From positions 1 through 5,677 of the forward strand of contig DTYD01000064.1 in the NCBI GenBank assembly GCA_012962055.1: a stretch of DNA of 5,677 bases, written 5' to 3'. Positions 1 through 5,677 of the stretch are shown here, in pieces; within the stretch, counting starts at the first letter, position 1, and every line of letters begins with the position of its first letter. Source of the DNA: Hadesarchaea archaeon (lineage in GTDB: Archaea > Hadarchaeota > Hadarchaeia > Hadarchaeales > Hadarchaeaceae). A model generated the notes under the pieces. The model ran no database searches, was not told the DNA's origin, and saw only the letters and a program-made list of their open reading frames with translations. A program made the position numbers and the translations under genes.

Positions 1-1
1 A

Positions 2-763
2 AAGGTCGTCGTCGAGAGCCCGAAGGTGAGGTCCTTTTATCTCGAATACCGGGGTGGAGGATCCCCCGAGCCGGGACAGTTTATGATGGTGTGGCTTCCC
101 GGCAGCGAAGAAGTCCCCATGAGCATTTCTGGTTGGGACGGGAGCACCATCCGGATTTCTGTTGCGAAAGAAGGCAAGACAACGGCGAGATTCCACAAAC
201 TCAAAAAAGGAGACGCGTTTTTCATGCGAGGGCCGTTTGGCAACCCTTTCTCTCTCGAAGGGGGGGCCCACCTGCTCGTAGGGGGCGGGTACGGCACCGC
301 TCCGCTGATATGCGCATGCAATCTCATCTCAAAAATGGGTAAGCGTGGCACGTATCTCGCGGGTGCAGAGAGCGCCTCAGAACTTCTTTTTCTGAAGGAG
401 GCACGAATACTCGGCATGAAAGTACACGTAACCACCGAGGATGGGTCAGTTGGTCACCGGGGGGTGGTCACTGATTTACTTGAACAAATATTGAGCAAAG
501 AGCACTTTGATTCCATACTGACATGTGGGCCCGAACGAATGATGTACGAGGTCGTGCAACGGGGCGTCGGCCGGGGTATCCGCGTGCAAGCATCGCTGGA
601 GCGTTACATGAAATGTGGCTTTGGCATCTGCGGCTCCTGCGTACTCGATCCGCTCGGGCTGCGTGTATGTGTGGATGGACCCGTGTTCGACGGAGCCCTC
701 TTGCTCAGGACCGAATTTGGCAAAAGGAGGAGAAACGCATCCGGATCCAAGGTGACGATATGA
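2..763 (+). CDS. pyrK: Dihydroorotate dehydrogenase electron transfer subunit PyrK (5' partial)
   Basis: PyrK carries electrons from the PyrD flavin through a [2Fe-2S] cluster and FAD to NAD+, forming the class 1B dihydroorotate dehydrogenase complex in the cytoplasm. The sequence shows a flavin-binding segment (PMSIS near 116-130, then KGD...GPFGNPF near 206-255), a pyridine-nucleotide site (GGGYGTAPL near 281-307) and a GPERMM motif near 527-544. Four cysteines at bases 614, 629, 638 and 668 (CX4CX2CX9C) fit the Fe-S ligands. The frame is open to the left edge: eight codons (KVVVESPK) precede the first possible start, a GTG at 26, and look like the normal first strand of the family. The gene therefore begins upstream. 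About 253 residues are visible, close to the usual length, so only a few are missing. The stop codon overlaps the pyrC start. The arginine usual in the bacterial RPxS flavin motif is replaced by valine (VPMS), which I believe is common in archaeal members. Confidence 0.95.
   Translation, partial: KVVVESPKVRSFYLEYRGGGSPEPGQFMMVWLPGSEEVPMSISGWDGSTIRISVAKEGKTTARFHKLKKGDAFFMRGPFGNPFSLEGGAHLLVGGGYGTAPLICACNLISKMGKRGTYLAGAESASELLFLKEARILGMKVHVTTEDGSVGHRGVVTDLLEQILSKEHFDSILTCGPERMMYEVVQRGVGRGIRVQASLERYMKCGFGICGSCVLDPLGLRVCVDGPVFDGALLLRTEFGKRRRNASGSKVTI
749..755 (+). promoter_or_regulatory. Ribosome binding site of pyrC
   Basis: AAGGTGA ends 4 nt before the ATG at 760 and matches the archaeal anti-Shine-Dalgarno end of 16S rRNA (GGTGA core). 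It lies inside the end of pyrK and decides the pyrC start, which is also where homology to dihydroorotases begins. The same motif and spacing recur before pyrG. Confidence 0.75.
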
Positions 764-2040
764 AACTGCTCGTCAAGGGAAAAATTTACACTAACAAGGG
801 ATTGCTGGACGGTTCCATTCTAGTCCAAGACGGACGCATAATCAGGGTAGCGAAAAACATCCGCGAGCCTGTCGATAAGCTCCTCGATTACAGTGGGGGC
901 CGGCGTATCGTGCTACCCGGTCTGATAGATTTGCATGTCCATATGCGGGACTTTGAACTCAGTTACAAAGAGGACTTTTTCACGGGCACGGGCGCTGCAG
1001 CTATGGGTGGATTCACCGTGGTGGCAGACATGCCAAACACGAGACCGAGGGTGAACAGACCTGACGTGTTGAAGAAACGAGAAAAGGTGGCTAAAGAAAA
1101 AGCGCTGGTTGACTATGCGTTCTATTATGGTGTCCCAGATCGTGAAGCGGACTTGGTCGGGGGGATCGAAGATTTAGCGATGGGCTTCAAAATATTCATG
1201 CAACACGAATTTTACACGGACAAACGTCGGCTCACGGAAAAAGTGTTAGAATTTGCATCGAAGAGAGAGATGCTCGTTGTAGTTCACGCAGAAAATCCAA
1301 AGTTCTTTGTCGAAACGGAAATGGGCCTGTCCGGGCTGCCGCAGGCGGAGGCATCCGCCATAAAAGACATCGCGAAGCTCGCTTTGAGCTACGGCTTTCC
1401 GCTGCACGTGACCCATATCTCATCGGCTGCGGGGATGAGGGAGTTGCTGAGGTGGAGAGGACGTGTGGGGATAACGGTTGATACCTGTCCGTACTATCTG
1501 CTCCTAAACGCCAAAGAAGCTCTGACCAAAGGCGCCGTGGCCAAGGTTTACCCGTCGATCAAGAGCAGCAAAGACGCAGAAATCCTGCTCAGGAGGCTGA
1601 AAGAAGGTAAAATCGACGCAATCGTCTCGGATCACGCCCCCCACCCCCCCGAAGAAAAATCGGATCCCAGGAGCGCATCGGCCGGGTTTCCTGGTCTGGA
1701 AACAACGCTGACCCTCCTTTTAACACTTGTGAACAATGGGGTGCTGGAGCTCAGGGACGTGGTGAGGATCTGCGCAACCAATCCAGCCAAGATACTAAAA
1801 TTAAATGAAATTGGATCGATCGATAAAGGAAAAATCGGAAACTTTACCGTTGTCGACCTACATCGCCGGGCAACGATAAATCCCAAAGCTTTTGTGAGCA
1901 GGGGAAAATGTAGCCCGTTTGAGGGTAAAAAGGTAGAGGGAATGCCGGTAGCCACTATTGTTAGGGGGGAACCCGTCATGCTTGATGGAGAACTCGTCGC
2001 GACCGCGGGGTGGGGCAAAAATGTCAAAACTTACCGTTAG
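760..2040 (+). CDS. pyrC: Dihydroorotase PyrC (type I, amidohydrolase family)
   Basis: PyrC is a zinc amidohydrolase that reversibly cyclises N-carbamoyl-L-aspartate to dihydroorotate, the third step of UMP synthesis. The 426-residue protein is the usual length for type I enzymes. An N-terminal beta strand region leads into the TIM barrel. Metal and substrate motifs are all present: DLHVHMRD (H59, H61, R63), DMPNT (N93), GFKIF with the likely carboxylated K144, VHAE (H176), LHVTHIS (H216 or H219) and SDHAPH (D291). The C-terminal SPFEGKKVEG segment near 385-394 is also typical. A lysine at 144 agrees with a carboxylated-Lys bridged centre rather than the Asp reported for the Aquifex enzyme. 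The ATG at 760 was chosen because GGTGA sits 4 nt upstream and the MKLLVKG start fits the family. The open frame further upstream reads through pyrK and is not coding. The start overlaps the pyrK stop (ATGA), and the 3' end overlaps pyrD by 20 nt, so translation is probably coupled. The closely related allantoinases and hydantoinases are less likely given the pyr context. Confidence 0.96.
   Translation: MKLLVKGKIYTNKGLLDGSILVQDGRIIRVAKNIREPVDKLLDYSGGRRIVLPGLIDLHVHMRDFELSYKEDFFTGTGAAAMGGFTVVADMPNTRPRVNRPDVLKKREKVAKEKALVDYAFYYGVPDREADLVGGIEDLAMGFKIFMQHEFYTDKRRLTEKVLEFASKREMLVVVHAENPKFFVETEMGLSGLPQAEASAIKDIAKLALSYGFPLHVTHISSAAGMRELLRWRGRVGITVDTCPYYLLLNAKEALTKGAVAKVYPSIKSSKDAEILLRRLKEGKIDAIVSDHAPHPPEEKSDPRSASAGFPGLETTLTLLLTLVNNGVLELRDVVRICATNPAKILKLNEIGSIDKGKIGNFTVVDLHRRATINPKAFVSRGKCSPFEGKKVEGMPVATIVRGEPVMLDGELVATAGWGKNVKTYR
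2007..2015 (+). promoter_or_regulatory. Weak ribosome binding site of pyrD
   Basis: A G-rich GGGGTGGGG stretch lies 5 nt before the ATG at 2021. It contains GGTG but not the full GGTGA seen before pyrC and pyrG. Initiation here may depend more on ribosomes already translating pyrC, whose stop is 15 nt past the pyrD start codon. Confidence 0.45.
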
Positions 2041-2929
2041 GCTGGGCAAACTCGAACTCCGGAACCCCACCATCCTAGCTTCTGGCATACTCTGCAGCGG
2101 TTCACTGTTGAAGCGGGCGGCGATCGAAAGCGGCGCTGGGGCGGTCGTGACGAAAAGTCTGACGATGGATGAACGTGGGGGGTACCCAACACCGGTAATC
2201 GTTGGTGTAAACGAAGGTTTGGTCAACGCCGTGGGGCTTGCCAATCAAGGTTATGAGGGGTTTTTATCGCAGGAACTGTCTCTGGCCAAGGGAGGAAAGA
2301 TTCCGGTATTCGTAAGCGTTGCCGGCAGCGACAGTAAAGAGTTCAGAAAAATTTGTGTGCGAGCTGAGGAAGCCGGAGCAGACGCGGTCGAGCTCAACCT
2401 CTCCTGCCCCCACGTTAAAAAACACGGGCTTGAGATGGGGGCCGACCCGATTACGGTACGGAAGCTGGTGAAAGAGGTCAAGGGGACGCTGAAAATCCCG
2501 GTCCATGTGAAACTCGGATTGAGCGACAGCTTGAAGGATTCTGCCATTGCTGCTCAAGATTCAGGCGCAGATGCGGTGGTTGCCATCAACACGATCAGGG
2601 CAATGGCAATAGATGTGCACGCAAGGAAACCCGTGCTCTCCCACGTTTATGGTGGACTCTCTGGTCCAGCCATCCATCCGATCGCCCTTCGATGCGTACA
2701 CGAACTTTACGAACACCTTTCGATACCGATTGTCGGATGCGGTGGGGTCGAGGACTGGCAGGGTGCGATTCGATTCATGCTGGCTGGAGCAACATCCGTC
2801 CAGATAGGTTCGGCCGTGGCGACAAGAGGCGTGGAGATATTCGGGAGGGTCGCAAAGGGGATAGAACGCTACTTGGACGCTCAAGGATTTAAGAACTTAG
2901 ATGAGGTTATTGGAAGTGTGCACAGGTGA
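2021..2929 (+). CDS. pyrD: Dihydroorotate dehydrogenase catalytic subunit PyrD (class 1B)
   Basis: PyrD oxidises dihydroorotate to orotate with FMN, step four of UMP synthesis. With PyrK it forms the NAD+-linked class 1B enzyme. The 302-residue TIM barrel is full length for this class. Visible motifs are [10 protein letters not shown] at 13-22, TKSLT with K45, NAVGLANQG at 69-77 (substrate and FMN loop), ELNLSCPH with catalytic C129, VKLG with K164 (FMN), INT at 189-191, [10 protein letters not shown] at 211-220, and the phosphate-binding GCGGV and IGSA segments at 239-243 and 262-265. Cysteine as the active-site base marks class 1, since class 2 uses serine. The adjacent pyrK marks class 1B rather than the fumarate-linked 1A. 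The ATG at 2021 fits where family homology starts ([16 protein letters not shown]). The longer open frame from 1958 has no supporting homology and would overlap pyrC deeply. The stop codon TGA forms part of the pyrG Shine-Dalgarno motif. Confidence 0.96.
   Translation: MSKLTVRLGKLELRNPTILASGILCSGSLLKRAAIESGAGAVVTKSLTMDERGGYPTPVIVGVNEGLVNAVGLANQGYEGFLSQELSLAKGGKIPVFVSVAGSDSKEFRKICVRAEEAGADAVELNLSCPHVKKHGLEMGADPITVRKLVKEVKGTLKIPVHVKLGLSDSLKDSAIAAQDSGADAVVAINTIRAMAIDVHARKPVLSHVYGGLSGPAIHPIALRCVHELYEHLSIPIVGCGGVEDWQGAIRFMLAGATSVQIGSAVATRGVEIFGRVAKGIERYLDAQGFKNLDEVIGSVHR
2924..2929 (+). promoter_or_regulatory. Ribosome binding site of pyrG, overlapping the pyrD stop
   Basis: AGGTGA ends 4 nt before the ATG at 2934. 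Its last three bases are the pyrD stop codon. It supports 2934 over the upstream in-frame ATG at 2901, which lies within pyrD and would add 11 residues absent from the family. Confidence 0.8.
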
Positions 2930-2933
2930 AAGT

Positions 2934-4532
2934 ATGAAGTACCTCATTGTGACAGGCGGGGTGATGAGCGGGCTGGGAAAAGGGATAACCACAGCCTCGA
3001 TTGGAAAACTTCTACAATCCCGTGGATTCAGGGTCACCGCGATTAAAATAGACCCGTACCTCAACGTCGACGCGGGGACGATGAACCCCTTCGAGCATGG
3101 AGAAATTTTCGTCACCGAGGACGGCGGCGAAATCGACCTCGACATGGGGCACTACGAGCGCTTCCTGGATATCAACCTGACGAAGAATCACAACATCACT
3201 ACAGGGCAGATTTACGGCGAGGTGATAAAAAAGGAGAGAAAAGGCGACTATCTCGGCAGAACTGTGCAAATAATCCCCCACGTCACCGACTTGATAAAAA
3301 GCCGCATCCGCCAGGTCGCGAGAGAAAGCGGGGTTGAAGTCTGTCTGGTGGAGATAGGCGGAACGGTTGGCGACATAGAGAGCATGCCCTTCTTGGAAGC
3401 CGTGAGACAGTTGAGACTTCAAGAAGGCCAAGAGAACGTTGCTTTCGTCCACGTCACGCTCGTCCCGGTGCTCGATATGGTCGGTGAACAAAAAACCAAA
3501 CCAACCCAGCACAGCGTCAAGGAGCTCCGGGAGCTCGGTATAATGCCAGACGCTGTGGTCTGTAGAGCGAAATGCCCGCTGGGTGAAAATGCTAAGCGTA
3601 AGATATCCCTCTTCTGCAACGTGCCGGAAAACGCAGTTATCAGCGCACATGATGTCAAAAATATCTACGAGGTACCGCTTTTGCTCGAAGAAGAGGGATT
3701 GGGGGGTTTGCTCGCAGGCAGGCTCAAGCTCGCACCAAAGAAAAATGACCTGTCCGGCTGGAGAAAGGTGGTCGAACGGATGGGGGGGGCCAAGAGGGTG
3801 CTGAGGATAGCGATGGTCGGAAAATACATTCGCATCTCGGACACTTACCTGAGCATAAACGAGGCGCTCAAACATGCTGCAAGCGCGCATGGTTGCAAGG
3901 TCGAAATAGACTGGATAAACGCTGAAAGATTTGAGGAATCCAGGGAGGAACTGGAAAAGCTTTCGGCTTACGACGGGACACTGATCCCGGGGGGTTTTGG
4001 CCAGCGTGGAAGCGAAGGCAAAATAGCAGCCATATCTTACGCTAAAAAACATTCGATCCCGTTTCTTGGCCTGTGTTTCGGATTCCAACTTGCAGTAGTG
4101 GAGTTCGCCAGAAGCATCGGCCTGAAGCGAGCAAACAGCGCCGAACTCAACCCGGAGACTCCGCACCCCGTGGTCGATATCCTGCCGGAACAAAAGAGGG
4201 TGGAGGGACTCGGGGGCACCATGAGGCTCGGAGCGCACGACATCCGTATCTCGGAAGGTTCAATCGCTTTCAAAATATACAAAAAGAAGCGCATCAGCGA
4301 ACGGCACCGGCACAGATTTGAGGTCAATCCGCGCTATATCCCAAAGCTGACCAAGCGTGAATTGAAATTTTCTGGAAAATCCCTTGACGGAAGACGGATG
4401 GAGATCCTAGAACTGCCGAAACACCCATTCTTCCTGGCAACACAATTTCACCCTGAGTTCAAATCAAGACCAGGAAAACCATCTCCCGTGTTCGACTCGT
4501 TTATAAAAGCTGCGATGGGGCTCGAGATCTGA
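2934..4532 (+). CDS. pyrG: CTP synthase PyrG (glutamine-hydrolysing)
   Basis: PyrG aminates UTP to CTP using ATP and ammonia from glutamine, and is allosterically activated by GTP in characterised members. The 532-residue protein has both standard domains. The synthase domain (about 1-267) begins with the P-loop [11 protein letters not shown] at 8-18, followed by [20 protein letters not shown] at 38-57, [10 protein letters not shown] with the Mg ligand equivalent D70, and [12 protein letters not shown] with E140. After a linker (about 268-290), the class I glutamine amidotransferase domain shows PGGFGQRG at 352-359, the nucleophile C381 in [20 protein letters not shown] at 456-466, and the H506/E508 partners in [10 protein letters not shown]. 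All catalytic residues are present. [19 protein letters not shown] and GLCFGFQ are forms I associate with archaeal CTP synthases rather than bacterial ones (GVVSSLGKG, GLCLGMQ). The gene lies 4 nt after pyrD and is probably cotranscribed with it, although the UMP-to-UTP steps are encoded elsewhere. Confidence 0.98.
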   Translation: MKYLIVTGGVMSGLGKGITTASIGKLLQSRGFRVTAIKIDPYLNVDAGTMNPFEHGEIFVTEDGGEIDLDMGHYERFLDINLTKNHNITTGQIYGEVIKKERKGDYLGRTVQIIPHVTDLIKSRIRQVARESGVEVCLVEIGGTVGDIESMPFLEAVRQLRLQEGQENVAFVHVTLVPVLDMVGEQKTKPTQHSVKELRELGIMPDAVVCRAKCPLGENAKRKISLFCNVPENAVISAHDVKNIYEVPLLLEEEGLGGLLAGRLKLAPKKNDLSGWRKVVERMGGAKRVLRIAMVGKYIRISDTYLSINEALKHAASAHGCKVEIDWINAERFEESREELEKLSAYDGTLIPGGFGQRGSEGKIAAISYAKKHSIPFLGLCFGFQLAVVEFARSIGLKRANSAELNPETPHPVVDILPEQKRVEGLGGTMRLGAHDIRISEGSIAFKIYKKKRISERHRHRFEVNPRYIPKLTKRELKFSGKSLDGRRMEILELPKHPFFLATQFHPEFKSRPGKPSPVFDSFIKAAMGLEI

Positions 4533-4546
4533 AGGACCTGGCCGCA

Positions 4547-4561
4547 GTGAAAACCTTTATC
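4547..4561 (+). promoter_or_regulatory. Putative archaeal promoter (BRE/TATA-like) for purH
   Basis: GTGAAAA at 4547-4553 followed by CCTTTATC (TATA-like TTTATC at 4556-4561) resembles an archaeal BRE plus TATA box. If transcription starts about 25 nt downstream of the box centre, the start would be near 4584. That would leave only some 9 nt before the purH ATG at 4593, so the mRNA would be near-leaderless. This is the only non-coding gap in the window, and it is AT-richer than the genes around it. A second weaker AT element (CATTATC) lies at 4564-4570. The call rests on pattern only. Confidence 0.5.
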
Positions 4562-4592
4562 TTCATTATCTCACCTGAACTTTTGGGATAGG

Positions 4593-5677
4593 ATGCGAGT
4601 AACTAGAGCACTAATTAGTGTTTCGGACAAGGCGGGAGTCGTGGAACTAGCGAAAGGACTTCAGAAATTGGGCATCGAAATCATCTCGACAGGTGGTACT
4701 GCAAAAGTATTGAAGGAAAACGGGGTGAAAGTGAAAGATGTCTCTGAGGTCACCGGTTTTCCAGAAATGCTGGGCGGCCGGGTGAAGACCCTCCACCCGA
4801 AAATCCACGGGGGGATCCTCGCCGTCAGGGAAAAAAACAAACATATGCAGGAATTAAAAGAACGGGGCATACAACCCATAGATCTCGTCGTCGTGAACCT
4901 CTACCCTTTTGAAGAGACGATAAACAGGACTGATGAAATTGATGAAGTGATCGAGAACATCGACATCGGCGGCCCCGCCATGCTCCGCTCGGCCGCTAAA
5001 AATTATAGAAACGTCGCGGTGGTCGTAGACCCCGCGGATTACACCGAAATTTTGGAGGAGCTGAGGAAAAACGATCGTGAGCTCAGCGATGAAACGAGGA
5101 AAAAGCTGGCGGCGAAGGCATTTGCCCGCACCGCGAGGTACGACACGATAATTTCTAACTATCTTGGGGAAAAGTTCGGCACCGGCGAGTTCCCGGGAAC
5201 ACTGGGGCTAACTTACGAAAAACTCCTGGAGCTGCGGTACGGCGAAAATCCACATCAAAAAGCTGCTTTGTACAAAAATAGAAACGAAGGTATCGCTGGA
5301 GGCAGGCAACTTCATGGCAGGCAACTTTCATTCAACAACATGCTTGATCTTGACGCGGCCCTGAAGACCGTAAATGAGTTCGAGGAACCCACAGCGGTGA
5401 TAATCAAGCACGGAAACCCGTGCGGAGTGGCGAGCGAAAAAAATATTCTGGAGGCGTACAGGAGGGCCCACGCCTGCGATCCCGTATCCGCTTACGGTGG
5501 TGTCGTAGCCGTCAACCGCCAACTCGATGAAGCAACGGCGAAGGAAATCGTTTCCACGTTCATCGAGGCCCTCGCGGCTCCAAGTTACGACGCGGAGGCA
5601 TTGGAGGTCCTCGGGGGGAAAAAGAACCTGCGCGTGATGGAACTGGCCGGAAAGGTTAAAAACGAGCTGGAGCTCCG
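4593..5677 (+). CDS. purH: Bifunctional AICAR formyltransferase / IMP cyclohydrolase PurH (3' partial)
   Basis: PurH does the last two steps of IMP synthesis: formylation of AICAR with 10-formyl-tetrahydrofolate, then ring closure to IMP. The frame is open from the ATG at 4593 to the right edge, giving 361 of the roughly 500-530 residues usual for the family. The N-terminal MGS-like cyclohydrolase domain (about 1-190) shows ALISVSDK at 6-13, STGGTAKVL at 32-40, TGFPEMLGGRVKTLHPKIHG at 54-73 and DIGGPAMLRSAAKN at 124-137. The transformylase domain then begins with LRYGENPHQKAALY at 214-227, LHGRQLSFNNMLDLDAA at 240-256, the catalytic IKHGNPCGVA (K272, H273) at 271-280, and DPVSAYGGVVAVNR at 296-309. 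The remainder of the transformylase domain lies outside the window. The ATG fits the family start directly. No GGTGA motif precedes it, only GGGATAGG at 4585-4592, which agrees with near-leaderless initiation. The gene is separated from pyrG by 60 nt and seems to have its own promoter. Confidence 0.96.
   Translation, partial: MRVTRALISVSDKAGVVELAKGLQKLGIEIISTGGTAKVLKENGVKVKDVSEVTGFPEMLGGRVKTLHPKIHGGILAVREKNKHMQELKERGIQPIDLVVVNLYPFEETINRTDEIDEVIENIDIGGPAMLRSAAKNYRNVAVVVDPADYTEILEELRKNDRELSDETRKKLAAKAFARTARYDTIISNYLGEKFGTGEFPGTLGLTYEKLLELRYGENPHQKAALYKNRNEGIAGGRQLHGRQLSFNNMLDLDAALKTVNEFEEPTAVIIKHGNPCGVASEKNILEAYRRAHACDPVSAYGGVVAVNRQLDEATAKEIVSTFIEALAAPSYDAEALEVLGGKKNLRVMELAGKVKNELEL

Noticed and set aside
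26..28. GTG as the start codon of pyrK
   Set aside because: The eight codons before it (KVVVESPK) are in frame, uninterrupted to the window edge and read like the family's normal N-terminal strand, so the gene is cut by the window rather than starting here.
523..759. In-frame upstream extension of pyrC
   Set aside because: It overlaps the C-terminal Fe-S region of pyrK in another frame and has no homology to dihydroorotases. The Shine-Dalgarno motif points to 760.
3522..3536. Perfect inverted repeat GAGCTC-CGG-GAGCTC within pyrG
   Set aside because: It consists of two Glu-Leu codon pairs (KELRELG) in a conserved coding region. There is no T-run and no sign of a terminator or operator function.
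3782..3789. Run of eight G bases in pyrG (also seven G at 260-266 and C runs at 1637-1650), considered as frameshift or slippage sites
   Set aside because: The frames pass through each run intact, with correct protein motifs on both sides, so there is no evidence of a frameshift or programmed slippage.
3012..4238. Long open frame of 408 codons on the minus strand opposite pyrG
   Set aside because: It lies wholly within a well-supported CTP synthase gene, and its product shows no recognisable domain. It is best explained by the codon bias of pyrG.
5301..5327. Direct repeat GGCAGGCAACTT, two copies 15 bases apart inside purH
   Set aside because: It encodes GRQLHGRQL, which aligns with the family's conserved QLxGKxLSYNN segment without extra length, so it does not look like a duplication or recombination site.
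1..5677. An undescribed defence, mobile or regulatory system
   Set aside because: Almost every base is accounted for by five recognised nucleotide-biosynthesis genes and one 60-nt promoter gap, leaving no room for an unexplained module.

Overview
The window is a compact, single-strand (+) stretch of de novo nucleotide-biosynthesis genes: pyrK (5'-truncated) - pyrC - pyrD - pyrG, then a short intergenic promoter region and purH (3'-truncated). All five products are recognised from conserved catalytic motifs. I see no mobile element, RNA gene, CRISPR array or defence-like module.

The organism is most likely an archaeon, probably of a euryarchaeal or related lineage. I base this on three things. 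The CTP synthase has archaeal-style signatures ([28 protein letters not shown]). Two starts carry a GGTGA Shine-Dalgarno motif exactly 4 nt upstream. The only sizeable gap holds an A-rich plus TTTATC element that resembles an archaeal BRE/TATA promoter, with no bacterial -35/-10 pair that I can see. Both ends are cut by the window, and no 16S rRNA or other marker allows a finer placement.

Layout: 2-763 is PyrK, the FAD/[2Fe-2S] electron-transfer subunit of dihydroorotate dehydrogenase. Its frame is open to the left edge. 760-2040 is PyrC dihydroorotase, overlapping pyrK by 4 nt. 2021-2929 is PyrD, the class 1B dihydroorotate dehydrogenase catalytic subunit, overlapping pyrC by 20 nt. 2934-4532 is PyrG CTP synthase, 4 nt after the pyrD stop. 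4533-4592 is the intergenic region with the putative promoter. 4593 to the right edge is PurH, of which 361 codons are visible.

The first four genes look like one translationally coupled operon. PyrC closes N-carbamoyl-aspartate to dihydroorotate. PyrD with PyrK oxidises this to orotate and passes the electrons to NAD+. PyrG, after the UMP/UDP/UTP steps encoded elsewhere, aminates UTP to CTP. The purine gene purH follows under its own apparent promoter. It makes IMP from AICAR by formylation and ring closure. This is ordinary metabolism. The points worth a second look are the use of a PurH-type enzyme in an apparent archaeon, the tight coupling including pyrG, and the near-leaderless look of purH.
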